Assembly (NCBI GenBank): GCA_036725605.1
Contig: DAIMDW010000001.1
Location: 558,001 to 622,000 of the forward strand
Reading direction: 5' to 3'
Source of the DNA: CALBTQ01 sp036725605
GTDB lineage: Bacteria > Lernaellota > Lernaellaia > Lernaellales > Lernaellaceae
DNA: 64,000 nucleotides
Shown: positions 1-11,365 of the stretch, piece by piece
Layout: every line of letters starts with the position of its first letter
How positions within the stretch are numbered: the stretch's first letter is position 1
Translations under genes and position numbers: made by a program
The notes under the pieces: generated by a model
The model's database searches: none
Told to the model about the DNA's origin: nothing
Seen by the model: only the letters and a program-made list of their open reading frames with translations

Positions 1-1
1 C

Positions 2-682
2 GATGAAAATACGTTAAAAGCGCTGGCCAAACTGCCGTTGCCGCCGGCGCCGCATATTCTGGACGTCGGCTGCGGCACCGGTCGCCAAACCTTGCAACTG
101 GCGCACGTGACCGGCGGAACGGTCATCGCGGTCGACAATCTCCAATCGTATCTTTTCGAATTGCAGGCCAAAGCCAAGCAGGCCGGGCTCGACGAACGCG
201 TGGTCGTGCGGCAGGGAGATATGAACAACCTGCCTTTCGCCCGCAACTCCTTCGATTTGATCTGGTCCGAGGGCGCGATTTACATCATGGGCTTCGGCAA
301 CGGTCTGCAGAAATGGCGCAAACTGCTCAAGCCCGGCGGCTGCCTGGTGGTGACCGAAATTTCCTGGCTGCGCGAGGACGCGCCGCTGGAGTGCCACAGG
401 TTCTGGCAGCAGGAATATCCGGCCATGGCCACGGTGAAAGAAAACCTGCGCACGATCCGGGCCAATGGTTACGAGTTGATCGATCATTTCACGTTGCCGG
501 AAGACGCCTGGTGGGGACCGTATTACCTTCCGCTGGAAGCGCGCCTGAACATGTTCCGCGAAAAGTACGCGGGCGATAAAGAGCGGTTGCAGGTTGTCGA
601 GATGTCGCAAACCGAAATCGAGCAATACCGCAAGTACAGCGCCTATTACGGCTACGTGTTTTACCTGCTGCGCCGGCATTGA
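2..682 (+). CDS. Class I SAM-dependent methyltransferase (5' truncated)
   Basis: The reading frame is open from the first bases of the window, so the true start lies upstream; 226 residues are visible. About 20 residues in is the SAM-binding motif I, DVGCGTGRQT, followed by an acidic strand end (AVDNL) and a motif IV-like segment (FDLIWSEGAIYIMGF), the order of a Rossmann-type (Methyltransf_11/25) methyltransferase. The C-terminal half has a W/Y-rich segment (EDAWWGPYYLPLE) that may shape the acceptor pocket. The substrate cannot be told from sequence. It ends 68 bases before the next gene, on the same strand. Confidence 0.85.
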   Translation, partial: DENTLKALAKLPLPPAPHILDVGCGTGRQTLQLAHVTGGTVIAVDNLQSYLFELQAKAKQAGLDERVVVRQGDMNNLPFARNSFDLIWSEGAIYIMGFGNGLQKWRKLLKPGGCLVVTEISWLREDAPLECHRFWQQEYPAMATVKENLRTIRANGYELIDHFTLPEDAWWGPYYLPLEARLNMFREKYAGDKERLQVVEMSQTEIEQYRKYSAYYGYVFYLLRRH

Positions 683-750
683 AACAACGATCCGTTGCAA
701 GGCGCAAACGTTCCCTTAAACTTATTCCAATAATATGTTAAGGTAACGGC

Positions 751-1278
751 ATGACGTTTCCCCTGATCACACCTCGTTTACAGTTGCGCCCGCCTACGGT
801 CGACGATTTCGAGGAACTGTATGCCATCATCTGGTCCGACCCGGCCGTCATGCGGTTCGTGGCCGACGGGCAAACGCGTTCGCGTGAGCGCGCTTGGACC
901 GGCTTTGAAAAAATGTTGGCGATTTACAACGAGAGACGCATGGGCCCGCTGATGATCGTGGAAGCGACCAACGGACGGCTGGCCGGCGAATGCGGCGTCA
1001 TGCCGGTCCCCGGCGCCGATGGGGACATCGAACTCTTCTACACCCTGGGGAAGGATTTTTGGGGGCGCGGCCTGGCCACCGAAGCCGCCCGGGCCGTTTT
1101 GGCCTACGCCATGTCGCCCATGGAAGACGGCGGCCTGGGCCTCGACCGCCTGATCGGCATCACCTATCCGAACAATCTCGCTTCCCAACGGGTGTTGAGC
1201 AAAATCGGCATGCGGCAAGTGGGGCTGACCGACAAGTTCTACGACATCCAAAGCGTCTGGTTCGTCATCGAACGATAG
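751..1278 (+). CDS. GNAT-family N-acetyltransferase (RimJ/RimL-like)
   Basis: 175-residue protein starting MTFPLITPRLQLRPPTVDDF, the usual opening of the RimJ/RimL branch (Acetyltransf_3) of GNAT enzymes. The acetyl-CoA-binding region is visible as FWGRGLATEAARAVLAYA, and the late NNLASQRVLSKIGM segment is the typical family ending. It would transfer an acetyl group from acetyl-CoA to an amine, either a protein N-terminus or a small molecule; the acceptor is unknown. An AAGG-type ribosome site precedes the ATG. The gene converges on the diguanylate cyclase gene with 12 bases between the stops. Confidence 0.88.
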   Translation: MTFPLITPRLQLRPPTVDDFEELYAIIWSDPAVMRFVADGQTRSRERAWTGFEKMLAIYNERRMGPLMIVEATNGRLAGECGVMPVPGADGDIELFYTLGKDFWGRGLATEAARAVLAYAMSPMEDGGLGLDRLIGITYPNNLASQRVLSKIGMRQVGLTDKFYDIQSVWFVIER

Positions 1279-1290
1279 GCGCGACGGCCA

Positions 1291-2907
<1,617 letters not shown>

Positions 2908-3323
2908 AGTCCTCCCCGTGCAACAAAACAGTATAAGCGTTCCATTTCAAGTTAGTATCGGCTTTTTTCCGGAAAGATTACACTTGTTTTTTGCATCTTC
3001 ATTCCTTTCTGGAAGAAAAGGTCCATTGCTTTTATCTCGCTGACAATCATTTTCGTTTGCCATATATTATCATATGGTTATCGTTTTTTGCCACCCTTGG
3101 ATTGAAATCGTCGCTCATCGGCTGACGTCGCCCGCCGATCGACGCGGTCCTTGTCGATGATCGAAGATTTTCATCCCCTCGCTCCCCCTTCTGTCGCAAC
3201 CATTCCCGCCTCAAATTCCCAAAAAATTAAATCCAGGTACAATGGCGCTTTTCCGATAAATATCACGAGGGGGATCGTATAGCTCGATTGAGCCCAAAAA
3301 AAAATTTCCCAGGGGAAGTGCTA
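2908..3323. other. Divergent intergenic region between two CHASE4 sensor genes
   Basis: 416 bases with no supported gene. The DGC side carries an AT-rich stretch; a second AT-rich stretch near 3060-3080 contains TATATTATCATATGG. It must hold the promoters of both divergent genes, but no confident -35/-10 pair was identified. Short possible reading frames here have no ribosome site and no recognisable product. Confidence 0.5.
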
Positions 3324-5216
3324 ATGAAACTTCGCAATCGGTTATTGATATATATCATTTGCAGCATGACTCTTGCCACGCTCCTGTACTATGGGGTTTT
3401 TTACTTCTTCGTCTACTACAGCTACCAGAATCTGGAAGATGAACTGGCGATTCGAAATTTAAATCGAAGCGCAGCGGCATTGCAGCGCGAAATTGAACAG
3501 TTGAGCATTTTCGTTCGAGATTGGGCGACCTGGGACGATTCATGCCAGTTTCTTATCGATAAAAATGAGAACTTTATAAAATCCAACCTTAGCCAGGTTA
3601 CCTTTGCGAACAATAAAATTGTATCAATATATTATTATGATAATAATGGAAAGCTTGTATGGGGCAGATCCTACGATAGTGAATTCAAAATGGAAATCCC
3701 GTTGCCGATGTTGGACGCCCCCGACCAACGGGCGATAGCCCCTCTGCTTCGTCATAATGATATCGATGACTTCACTTTGGGATTGATGCGGGTTGGCGAT
3801 AGTATTCTGATGATTGCCTCCTTGCCCATTATCACTTCCGATCGTAAGGGACCCGTCCGCGGTACGCTGGTTATGGGTCGCCTCCTGACCGATCAGGTCG
3901 TGGAACAGCTACGAAAACAAACAGAAGTTCAACTCTTGTACTGGCCGATCAACTCGACGCTTCTCCCGCAAGACAAGCAATTCATTCTCTCTCAGCTAAC
4001 CGAGGCAAATTCCATTCACGTGGAACGCAAAAGCAGTTCCATCCTCAACGCTTATACCGTGCTCAATGACATCTACGGAAAACCCCTGCTGTTGTTGGAA
4101 GCGACCACTCCTCGGCACATCACGGCTCAGGGGCGCAATACCTTATATTATACGCTTGGTTTCTTGCTCGCTTTCAGCGTTGTGATCATTGCCATTTTCA
4201 TCCGCATGACCGATCGCCTGGTCACCAAGCCGCTGGAACAATTGACGCAATCGGTGTTGACCATCGGCAAAACGGCCGATTTGTCCCTGCCCGTCGCCAT
4301 GGACCGCGCCGACGAAATGGGCGTGCTGTCGCGCGAATTCGACGCCATGAACCACAAACTTTATGAAGCGCAAAGGCGTCTGCTGGATCAGTCCTACTAT
4401 GCCGGCATGTCCGAACTGGCCACGGAGATCCTGCACAACGTCGGCAACATCCTCACCAGCATCAACACGTCGGTGAACCTGGTGGAGGAAAAACTGGATC
4501 AAAGTTCCATCAAAACGCTGCCTAAGGCGGTGGACCTGCTCAACGAACACAAAAACGATCTGGCCGATTTCCTCACCAACGACCCCAAGGGACAACGACT
4601 GATAGATTATTTTAATAGCCTTGTCGAGCAAACCGAAGTGGAATTGCTCATTCTCGAGGAAAACATCGACTCGCTGCAGAAAAACCTGGATCACTCGCAG
4701 ACGATCATGCAATTGCAGCAGGACCACGCGAAAGCGCCGGGATTCACCGAACGGATTTCCCTGGAAGAGCTGGTGGAAAACGCGATTAAAATAAACGAGC
4801 ACGTATTGGCGCGTGAGGCGATCGACGTCGAGCGTAATTACGAATCGTTTCCGCCCATGCTGGCTGAAAAGCACCGGATTCAGATGATCCTGATCAACCT
4901 GACGCGCAATGCCATCTCGGCCTTGATGGAAAAGAAAAACGGCGACCGAACGATTTTATATCGTATCTATCGTCAGTCGCCACAAAGTGTTTCTATTGAA
5001 GTCAAGGATACGGGAATTGGTATTGCGAAGCAGAATCTTTCCAATATATTCTCCTATGGTTTTACAACCAAGGAACATGGACACGGTTTTGGCTTGCACA
5101 GTTCCGCCAACGCCGCAAAAGCCATGGGAGGCAAACTTAAAGTTGCCAGTGAGGGGATCGACAAGGGCGCTACATTCATTCTTGAAATACCCATTGAGCC
5201 TAAATCAAATGAGTAG
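3324..5216 (+). CDS. Membrane histidine kinase with CHASE4-like sensor and HNVGN H-box
   Basis: 630 residues from the ATG at 3324, chosen because AGGGGAAG sits 5 bases upstream; a TTG at 3288 in the same frame lacks this. Layout: membrane segment (about 8-30), periplasmic CHASE4-like sensor with DWATWDDS, second membrane segment (about 273-297), HAMP, dimerisation helix with H371 in EILHNVGNILTSIN, then a HATPase domain with N-box NLTRNAISAL, DTGIGI, and a G2 box FGLHSS. The HNVGN form of the H-box marks a recognised kinase variety. Its sensor resembles that of the divergent diguanylate cyclase. It has no receiver of its own; the hybrid kinase 12 bases downstream is the likely partner. Confidence 0.92.
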   Translation: MKLRNRLLIYIICSMTLATLLYYGVFYFFVYYSYQNLEDELAIRNLNRSAAALQREIEQLSIFVRDWATWDDSCQFLIDKNENFIKSNLSQVTFANNKIVSIYYYDNNGKLVWGRSYDSEFKMEIPLPMLDAPDQRAIAPLLRHNDIDDFTLGLMRVGDSILMIASLPIITSDRKGPVRGTLVMGRLLTDQVVEQLRKQTEVQLLYWPINSTLLPQDKQFILSQLTEANSIHVERKSSSILNAYTVLNDIYGKPLLLLEATTPRHITAQGRNTLYYTLGFLLAFSVVIIAIFIRMTDRLVTKPLEQLTQSVLTIGKTADLSLPVAMDRADEMGVLSREFDAMNHKLYEAQRRLLDQSYYAGMSELATEILHNVGNILTSINTSVNLVEEKLDQSSIKTLPKAVDLLNEHKNDLADFLTNDPKGQRLIDYFNSLVEQTEVELLILEENIDSLQKNLDHSQTIMQLQQDHAKAPGFTERISLEELVENAIKINEHVLAREAIDVERNYESFPPMLAEKHRIQMILINLTRNAISALMEKKNGDRTILYRIYRQSPQSVSIEVKDTGIGIAKQNLSNIFSYGFTTKEHGHGFGLHSSANAAKAMGGKLKVASEGIDKGATFILEIPIEPKSNE

Positions 5217-5228
5217 AGAGGCGATTCA

Positions 5229-8200
5229 ATGAATCGCAGAATTTTATTGATCGACGATAATCAAAACATTCATTTCGATTTTCGTAAGATCTTTGCTTCC
5301 GAGCAGGCGAACCCGGAATTGTCAAAGCTTTCTCAACTGTTGTTCGACGATTTTCCCCTGCCCGTCAGCAGCATCGAATTTACCATCGATTCCGCTTATC
5401 AGGGGATGGAGGGCGCCGAGCTGGCGCGCCAGGCCCGGGCGGATAACAATCCCTATGCGATGGCCTTCGTCGACGTGCGGATGCCGCCGGGCTGGGACGG
5501 CGTGGAAACCGCAAAACATCTCTGGGAAATCGATCCGGATTTGCAGCTCGTGCTGTGCACGGCATTTTCCGATTATTCGTTTCGTCAGATCATTCAGCAA
5601 TTGGGCGTCACCGACCGTCTGTTGATCCTGAAAAAGCCGTTCGATTTGATGGAAGTTCGCCAACTGGCCATCTCCATTACCGAGAAATGGAATTTGCAAC
5701 AAACGGCCAGACAAGCGACCATGGAACTGGAGGCGCATCGCGATCGCCTCGATTCTCTGGTGCACGAGCGCACGTCTGAACTTGAACGCACCTACGACGA
5801 ACTGAAAAAAGAAACCTCGGAACGCGAGCAGATAACCCACCAACTGCACAACAACGAATTGCTCTTCCGGTTGTTGACCGACAACATGAACGACCTGGTC
5901 GCCATCACCGACGCCAAGGCGGTATTCACCTACGTTAGTCCGTCCTACGTCGCCGTCCTCGGACATGAGCCCCGGCAGTTGTTGGGAAAATCCTTTTACT
6001 CGCTGATTCATCCGGACGACCGCCAGCAGGTCTTCGAAAAGCTGCAGGACGGCGACCATCTGCGCGATTCTTCCTCCGCCGTCTATCGCATGCAACATCG
6101 GGAAGGACACTACCTGTGGTTTGAAACCATCGGGCGTATCGTCGGGCATGAAGGCGATCTGATGTTCGGCGCCGTTTTCAACACGCGCGAGATCACCGAT
6201 CGGATTCTGGCCGAGGAAAAAGCCGCATTCACCCGCCAGCGCATTCAGCGACAGCAACGGGCCATCGTGAAGATTCTGACCGGCCAGTCGCAGTTCGAAG
6301 TGGGATTCCTCGATTCGGTGCGCAAAACGTTGGAAATCGCCACCAAAGCCTTGCAGGTCGAGCGCAGCGGGATTCTGTTGTTCACCGAAAACCGGGAAGA
6401 ATTGCAATGCATCAATCTTTTCGATTCCGCGACCAACAGCCATTCCAAGGGACTGACGATCAACGTTCACGATTGTCCCAATTACTTCGCGGCGGTGCAG
6501 AGCAGCCGGGCGATCGACGCCACCAACGCCCGTGAGGATTCGCGAACCAGGGAGTTATTGGAAAGTCTGTTGATCCCCAATAATATATCCTCGCTCTTGG
6601 ATGCCGCGATTCGCTCGCACGGCGACGTGGCCGGCGTCGTCTGTTTTCAGCACACCGGGACGCCGCGCAAATGGGAACCAGATGAAGTCACCTTCGCCGG
6701 CGAAGTGGCCGACTACTTGTCGCAAATCCTCATCATCAACAAACGAAAACAGGCGGAAAACGCGCTCCGGGAAAGCGAGGAAAGGTTCCGCACGCTGCAC
6801 GAGGCGTCGTTCGGGGGCATCGGCATTCACGACAATTTCATCTTGCTCGACGCCAATCGTTCGCTGTGCCGGATGATGGGCTACTCCTATCGGGAGTTGA
6901 TCAATACCAACGTCCTGCGTTTGATCGCGCCCGAATGGCGGGAAATCGTTTCTCAACACATCGAAGAAAAATTACAGAAACCCTACGAAGCGACCGGCAT
7001 GCGCAAGGACGGTTCACTGTTCCCGTTGGAAATTCAGGGCCGCTCGTTGCCGTACCAGGGGCGCATCGTCAATGTTACCGAATTCCGCGACATCACCGAA
7101 CGGGTCGAGGCGGAAAACGAACGCACGCACCTCGAAGCGCAGTTGCTGCAATCGCAAAAAATGGAAGCCATCGGGCGTCTGGCCGGCGGCGTGGCGCACG
7201 ATTTCAACAACATCCTGACCGGCATCAACGGCTACGCCGAAATTCTCCTGGCCAATCTCGACCCCAACGATCCGCTGTACAGCGACATCGAGGAAATCCT
7301 CCGCGCCGGCAAGCGGGCCACGGAATTGACCAACCAACTGCTCGCCTTCAGCCGCAAACAAGTCACGCATCCGAAGATCATTCAAGCCAACCAGATCATC
7401 GCCAACGCGCAAAAAATGCTCGCCCGCATCATCGGCGAGGACATCGACCTGGTTTTCCGCGAGGATCCGGAACTCTGGCCGATCATGATGGACCCCTCGC
7501 AGCTCGACCAGATTCTGGTGAACCTGTCGGTCAATGCGCGCGACGCCATGCTGCACGGCGGTAAACTGATTATTGAGACGAAAAATATTGTCATTCCGCC
7601 GCAGGATGCGCGTTTTCATGACAGCCGGGAGAACGGGCAATACATCTGTCTCAGCGTCATCGACACCGGCCACGGCATGGACGAGGAAACCAAACAGCAC
7701 CTCTTCGAGCCCTTTTTCACGACCAAGCCCAAAGGCAAAGGCACCGGCCTGGGCCTGGCCACCGTGTACGGCATCGTCGAGCAGAACGACGGCATCATCG
7801 AGGTCGAATCGACGATCGACAAAGGCACCGAGTTTCACCTCTACCTGCCCCGCGCCGGCGAAGCCGTCGAAGACGATTATGTCGAAAAGCCATCGCTCAC
7901 CATTCCCACCGGCAACGAAACGATCCTGCTCGTCGAGGACGAGGATATGGTGCGCAGCCTGGCGAAAAAGATTCTCGAAATGCACAACTACAAAGTGCTG
8001 GAGGCGTCCGGAGCGGGCGAAGCGCATTTCATCTGCCAGAACGAATTGGAGAATATCGACCTGCTGCTCTCCGACGTGGTCATGCCGCGCATGAGCGGAC
8101 AGGATTTGTATCACATGCTGCGCAAGAACAAACCGCAATTGAAGGCGGTGTTCATGTCTGGCTACACCGAAGACGCCATCGCCAGCCACGGCTCGATGGA

Positions 8201-8279
8201 ACCGGGGACCTGGTTCATCCAAAAGCCGTTCACCATTGAGTCGCTCGCCCGGAAGGTGCGTGAAGCGCTCGACACTTGA
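5229..8279 (+). CDS. Hybrid histidine kinase: REC-PAS-GAF-PAS-HisKA-HATPase-REC
   Basis: 1016 residues, cytoplasmic. An N-terminal receiver (phospho-acceptor D82 in FVDVRMPPG) is followed by a coiled coil (about 150-205), a PAS domain (about 210-330), a GAF-like domain (about 350-505), a second PAS domain (about 515-630), HisKA with H657 in GGVAHDFNNILTG, a HATPase domain (DTGHGMD; GTGLGLATV), and a C-terminal receiver with D949 in LSDVVMPRM. The N-terminal receiver is a natural acceptor for the kinase encoded just upstream, giving a multistep relay. No DNA-binding output domain is present, so the final target lies elsewhere. AGAGG precedes the ATG. Confidence 0.93.
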   Translation: MNRRILLIDDNQNIHFDFRKIFASEQANPELSKLSQLLFDDFPLPVSSIEFTIDSAYQGMEGAELARQARADNNPYAMAFVDVRMPPGWDGVETAKHLWEIDPDLQLVLCTAFSDYSFRQIIQQLGVTDRLLILKKPFDLMEVRQLAISITEKWNLQQTARQATMELEAHRDRLDSLVHERTSELERTYDELKKETSEREQITHQLHNNELLFRLLTDNMNDLVAITDAKAVFTYVSPSYVAVLGHEPRQLLGKSFYSLIHPDDRQQVFEKLQDGDHLRDSSSAVYRMQHREGHYLWFETIGRIVGHEGDLMFGAVFNTREITDRILAEEKAAFTRQRIQRQQRAIVKILTGQSQFEVGFLDSVRKTLEIATKALQVERSGILLFTENREELQCINLFDSATNSHSKGLTINVHDCPNYFAAVQSSRAIDATNAREDSRTRELLESLLIPNNISSLLDAAIRSHGDVAGVVCFQHTGTPRKWEPDEVTFAGEVADYLSQILIINKRKQAENALRESEERFRTLHEASFGGIGIHDNFILLDANRSLCRMMGYSYRELINTNVLRLIAPEWREIVSQHIEEKLQKPYEATGMRKDGSLFPLEIQGRSLPYQGRIVNVTEFRDITERVEAENERTHLEAQLLQSQKMEAIGRLAGGVAHDFNNILTGINGYAEILLANLDPNDPLYSDIEEILRAGKRATELTNQLLAFSRKQVTHPKIIQANQIIANAQKMLARIIGEDIDLVFREDPELWPIMMDPSQLDQILVNLSVNARDAMLHGGKLIIETKNIVIPPQDARFHDSRENGQYICLSVIDTGHGMDEETKQHLFEPFFTTKPKGKGTGLGLATVYGIVEQNDGIIEVESTIDKGTEFHLYLPRAGEAVEDDYVEKPSLTIPTGNETILLVEDEDMVRSLAKKILEMHNYKVLEASGAGEAHFICQNELENIDLLLSDVVMPRMSGQDLYHMLRKNKPQLKAVFMSGYTEDAIASHGSMEPGTWFIQKPFTIESLARKVREALDT

Positions 8280-8288
8280 CCGGCGCCG

Positions 8289-9410
8289 TCAATCGCCGGC
8301 GACCGCATCCCGCACCGCAAACAGCAACGCGCTCCAGTCCTCGGTCGATAATTGCCCTTTGTGCTCGCCCAAACGCAGAATCACCAAATCCCTGCTCGGG
8401 CTGATGAACAGATACTGCCCCAAGTGGCCCGAGGCGCGGTAATCCCCCGTCTCCCGATCCATGATCCACCAGCCGTACTGATAGAACCACGCGCTGCCTT
8501 GCGTTTCGTCGATTTTCGTGGAGTCGCGCACCCACTGCCGGGGGACGAGCTGTCGCCCGTTCCATTCGCCTTCGTGCAGGTACAAGCGGCCGAATTTTAG
8601 AAAGTCGATCGCCCGCGCGCTGAGGCAACAGAACGTCTTCTCGACGCCCCCGGGTCGATCCGTGCTGTACAGGCCGCCGTATTGCATGCCCAGCGGTTCC
8701 CACAACCGCTCCTGCATGTAGGCGGTAATCGTCTTTCCGCCCAACGCCCGCGTCAGCGCCAATCCCAATAACTCGTTTTCGCCGCTTTTGTAAGAATAGC
8801 GGACGCCCGGTTTTTCCCGTAGCGTCAGGGCGAGGCAATCCTTCACCAGATGCTCCGAGTAATAAAAATGCGGGTGCAGGCCGAAGGGATTGTCCGACTC
8901 GAAATAGTCCATGCCCGAGGTCATCTGCAATAGATGGCGGATCGTCACCTGGTCGTATCCGGCGTCGCGTAGCTCGGGCACGAAGTCGGTTACCGGCTGT
9001 TCGACCGATTCGATCAGCCCGTCGGCGATGGCGCAACCGATCAGAATGGACAAAAACGACTTGGCCATTGAAAACGACATCGACGGCGTTTCGCGGCTGT
9101 GGCCGTTGTAGTAGCGTTCGGCGATCAACCGATCGTGATGCAGCACCAAAAACGCCAGCGTGCCGTTGTCGGCCAGCACCCGATCCAGTTCGACATCGCG
9201 ATGGGCGGCGAAGGAAATCGTCTTGGGCATCCGCTCGGGATTCTCCGTCGTCAGCGCAAAGGGTTGCGGCGACGCAAACAACGGACGCGACGAGAAAATG
9301 TTGAAGTCGTAAACGCCGGATTCCCCATATTTGACGATCCGCCAAAACGTGCATCCGGCGATCAGGAGAAGAAGCGCGGCTAAGAAAATCAGAGCGATCT
9401 TGCGTTTCAT
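8289..9410 (-). CDS. Lipoprotein serine hydrolase of the class C beta-lactamase family
   Basis: 373 residues. The N-terminus is a lipoprotein signal (MKRKIALIFL then LLIAGC, lipidation at C20), so the enzyme is probably membrane anchored on the periplasmic side. The nucleophile motif SxxK is S114-M-A-K117 in SFSMAKSF. A YSYKSGEN segment probably supplies the second catalytic motif, as in esterase/6-aminohexanoate-dimer-hydrolase-like members. Family members hydrolyse esters, amides or D-amino-acid peptides; the substrate here is not predictable, and beta-lactam resistance should not be assumed. GGGAG precedes the ATG. It converges on the hybrid kinase with 9 bases between them. Confidence 0.88.
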   Translation of the reverse strand: MKRKIALIFLAALLLLIAGCTFWRIVKYGESGVYDFNIFSSRPLFASPQPFALTTENPERMPKTISFAAHRDVELDRVLADNGTLAFLVLHHDRLIAERYYNGHSRETPSMSFSMAKSFLSILIGCAIADGLIESVEQPVTDFVPELRDAGYDQVTIRHLLQMTSGMDYFESDNPFGLHPHFYYSEHLVKDCLALTLREKPGVRYSYKSGENELLGLALTRALGGKTITAYMQERLWEPLGMQYGGLYSTDRPGGVEKTFCCLSARAIDFLKFGRLYLHEGEWNGRQLVPRQWVRDSTKIDETQGSAWFYQYGWWIMDRETGDYRASGHLGQYLFISPSRDLVILRLGEHKGQLSTEDWSALLFAVRDAVAGD

Positions 9411-9446
9411 ACCCCTGCTCCCTTGGTGAATCGGCGGAAATTTACC

Positions 9447-9486
9447 ACAAAAAAACGGACCGCAGGCAAATACCTTGCGGCCCGTC
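9447..9486 (-). terminator. Rho-independent terminator of the MFS gene
   Basis: On the minus strand GGGCCGCA and TGCGGTCC pair (one G-U) around a short loop, and the stem is followed directly by seven T residues (A run at 9449-9455 on the plus strand). It lies just past the stop of the MFS gene. Confidence 0.8.
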
Positions 9487-9503
9487 GTTTCGTTGACGAA
9501 TGG

Positions 9504-11039
9504 TTACGCGGTAGCCTTGTGATCGTTCTTGTGCGCGTTCTCGGCGGCGTGGAACAACTTGCGGAAGATGATCAAACCCAACGGCGACAGCGCCGCCATG
9601 CCGCCGATCCAGATCCACACCCAATAGTGGTTCGGATACGAGGCCGCGCCCTCCGGCGTGTAGGTGGCCACCAGCCAACCCGACATCGGACCGGCGATGA
9701 ACTTGGCGCCGAAATACGGCAGGTACGACAGCGCGATGTAAGAACCCTCGCGACCGACCGGCGCGATTTCGGCGGTAAACTGCATCAGCCGCGGCGACCA
9801 GATCGACTCGCCCACCGTAAAGGTGAAGATGAACACGATCAGCGTGAAGAACACCGGCTGCTGCATTTCCGCCGGCACTTTCAGCCAGCGGTTGAAGATC
9901 AATTCGGCGAACCAGGTGTTCATCCACGGCGAGAAAATCTCCGCCGGCATCGTGGCGATAAACACCGACACCGCCGAAATGGTGGTGCCCACCACCATCA
10001 TTTTGTACGAGCTGATTTTCCGCGTCAGGTAACCGACCAGCGGCACCAGGAAGACGATCATCGTCGGGTTGAGCACGCCGTAAATGTTGCCGATCTTCAC
10101 GCCCTCGCCCAGCACGCGGATGCCGTATTTCGGGAACGTGTAGTGGAAGTGATAAAACACGAGCCGTACGAAAACCAGAATTCCCAACATGAACAGGAAG
10201 TACCAAAAAGCCTTCTCCCGCACGGCCTGTCCGAAAATATTGCCCGTGTCGCGGACGGCGTTTTTGATCGTCTGCGTCGCCACCGAAAAGGTCGAACCGT
10301 GCAATTCTTCCCCTTTCGGATCGATCACGACGCCCTGTTCCTCGGTCATGCGCACGCGATCGCGCATCAAAATAATGAGAATCAGGTTGGGAATCGAAAG
10401 GAAAAAGCCGACCAGGAAGATGATCTGATAGGTCGAGAAGTGAACGGCCCCGAACGAGGCGCCGGCATGCTCGCCGAAAATCCCGCGGACCGTATCGAAA
10501 ATGATGCCGCCCAGCGCCCAACCGACGTTCATCAGCGTGTAGAACAGGGCGAAGCCCATCGCCGTTCCTTCTTTGGTTGTAAAGCGCTTGATGCCGACCG
10601 AGAGCACCGGACCCATGATGCCCACGCCCAACGCCAACGGAATGAACCCGAAGATAAAAGCGATCCAGAAATTGCTGGTGAACGGCATGACGATACGCGA
10701 AATGATCAACACGATCGTGCCGATCAACAGCGTTTTTTTGATGCCGATCGCATCGCAAACCGCGCCGACGAAAATGGTCGTCAGCGTCAGGCCCATCGAC
10801 CAGAAGCCGATGAACGAACCGGCCTCGATGTCGCTCAGCCCCACGTCCGAAGACAAATACAGCACGAAGCACATGTTCGTCGCGCCATAGGCCGCATACT
10901 CGATGATCTTGGTGATGAACAAGATAAACAATTCGCGCGGACTGCCCCAGAGCCCGCGAATATAGTTGTACAACAAGTAGACGAATGCGCCCCCGAGGGC
11001 GATGCCCACGACCCAAATTGCCAGATTGAGTTTGTCCAT
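9504..11039 (-). CDS. Major facilitator superfamily transporter
   Basis: 511 residues from the ATG at 11039 (MDKLNLAIWVVG); an in-frame extension up to 11189 has no ribosome site and an unlikely composition. The protein is almost entirely hydrophobic helices, about 12-13 membrane segments, with a charged central loop (about residues 220-260) containing DPKGEELHGST. MFS-type features include GFWSMGLTLTTIFVGAVCDAIG in the first half and GPMSGWLVATYTPEG near the end. The general look is of peptide/sugar-type MFS carriers, but the substrate is unknown. It is the only gene of its transcript, with its own terminator. Confidence 0.8.
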   Translation of the reverse strand: MDKLNLAIWVVGIALGGAFVYLLYNYIRGLWGSPRELFILFITKIIEYAAYGATNMCFVLYLSSDVGLSDIEAGSFIGFWSMGLTLTTIFVGAVCDAIGIKKTLLIGTIVLIISRIVMPFTSNFWIAFIFGFIPLALGVGIMGPVLSVGIKRFTTKEGTAMGFALFYTLMNVGWALGGIIFDTVRGIFGEHAGASFGAVHFSTYQIIFLVGFFLSIPNLILIILMRDRVRMTEEQGVVIDPKGEELHGSTFSVATQTIKNAVRDTGNIFGQAVREKAFWYFLFMLGILVFVRLVFYHFHYTFPKYGIRVLGEGVKIGNIYGVLNPTMIVFLVPLVGYLTRKISSYKMMVVGTTISAVSVFIATMPAEIFSPWMNTWFAELIFNRWLKVPAEMQQPVFFTLIVFIFTFTVGESIWSPRLMQFTAEIAPVGREGSYIALSYLPYFGAKFIAGPMSGWLVATYTPEGAASYPNHYWVWIWIGGMAALSPLGLIIFRKLFHAAENAHKNDHKATA

Positions 11040-11365
11040 GTGCAGTCCCGTGTGATGGTTGGCGGTGGATGGTTTTCTTCCAGCCCCGAATTTGCCAAAC
11101 CTTAACATAGAACTATCGAAAGAAAAACACCTTTTTTCTTCGAGGGTTCCGGTCAAATCGAAAATAAAAAGCCGTTGCGCCGTCGGCAATCAAACCGTGT
11201 TTTCCGCCGTTCATCGTTGGAATTGTACCTGCGAAGATTCAATGTGTGACATGCGATCCCGGCTCGACTCAAGTATCGCTATGAATCTCGTCTTCAATAA
11301 TATCATTGTTATCGTCTTTCTATTTGTTTATAAATATATCATCATTCGAAAATCGGAGGCGGGCA
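11040..11365. other. Divergent intergenic region, MFS carrier / membrane protein
   Basis: 326 bases. The part next to the membrane-protein gene (about 11295-11350) is strongly AT-rich and probably holds its promoter. No RNA gene, repeat or conserved site was recognised. Confidence 0.4.

Noticed and set aside
731..736. TAATAT as a -10 box for the acetyltransferase at 751
   Set aside because: The transcript would begin about 8 bases before the ATG, leaving no room for the ribosome site that is present.
9423..11105. Long plus-strand open frame (560 codons) opposite the MFS gene
   Set aside because: Its translation is His/Arg/Asp-rich without any domain. It is the complement of a convincing MFS coding frame and arises from GC-rich codon bias.
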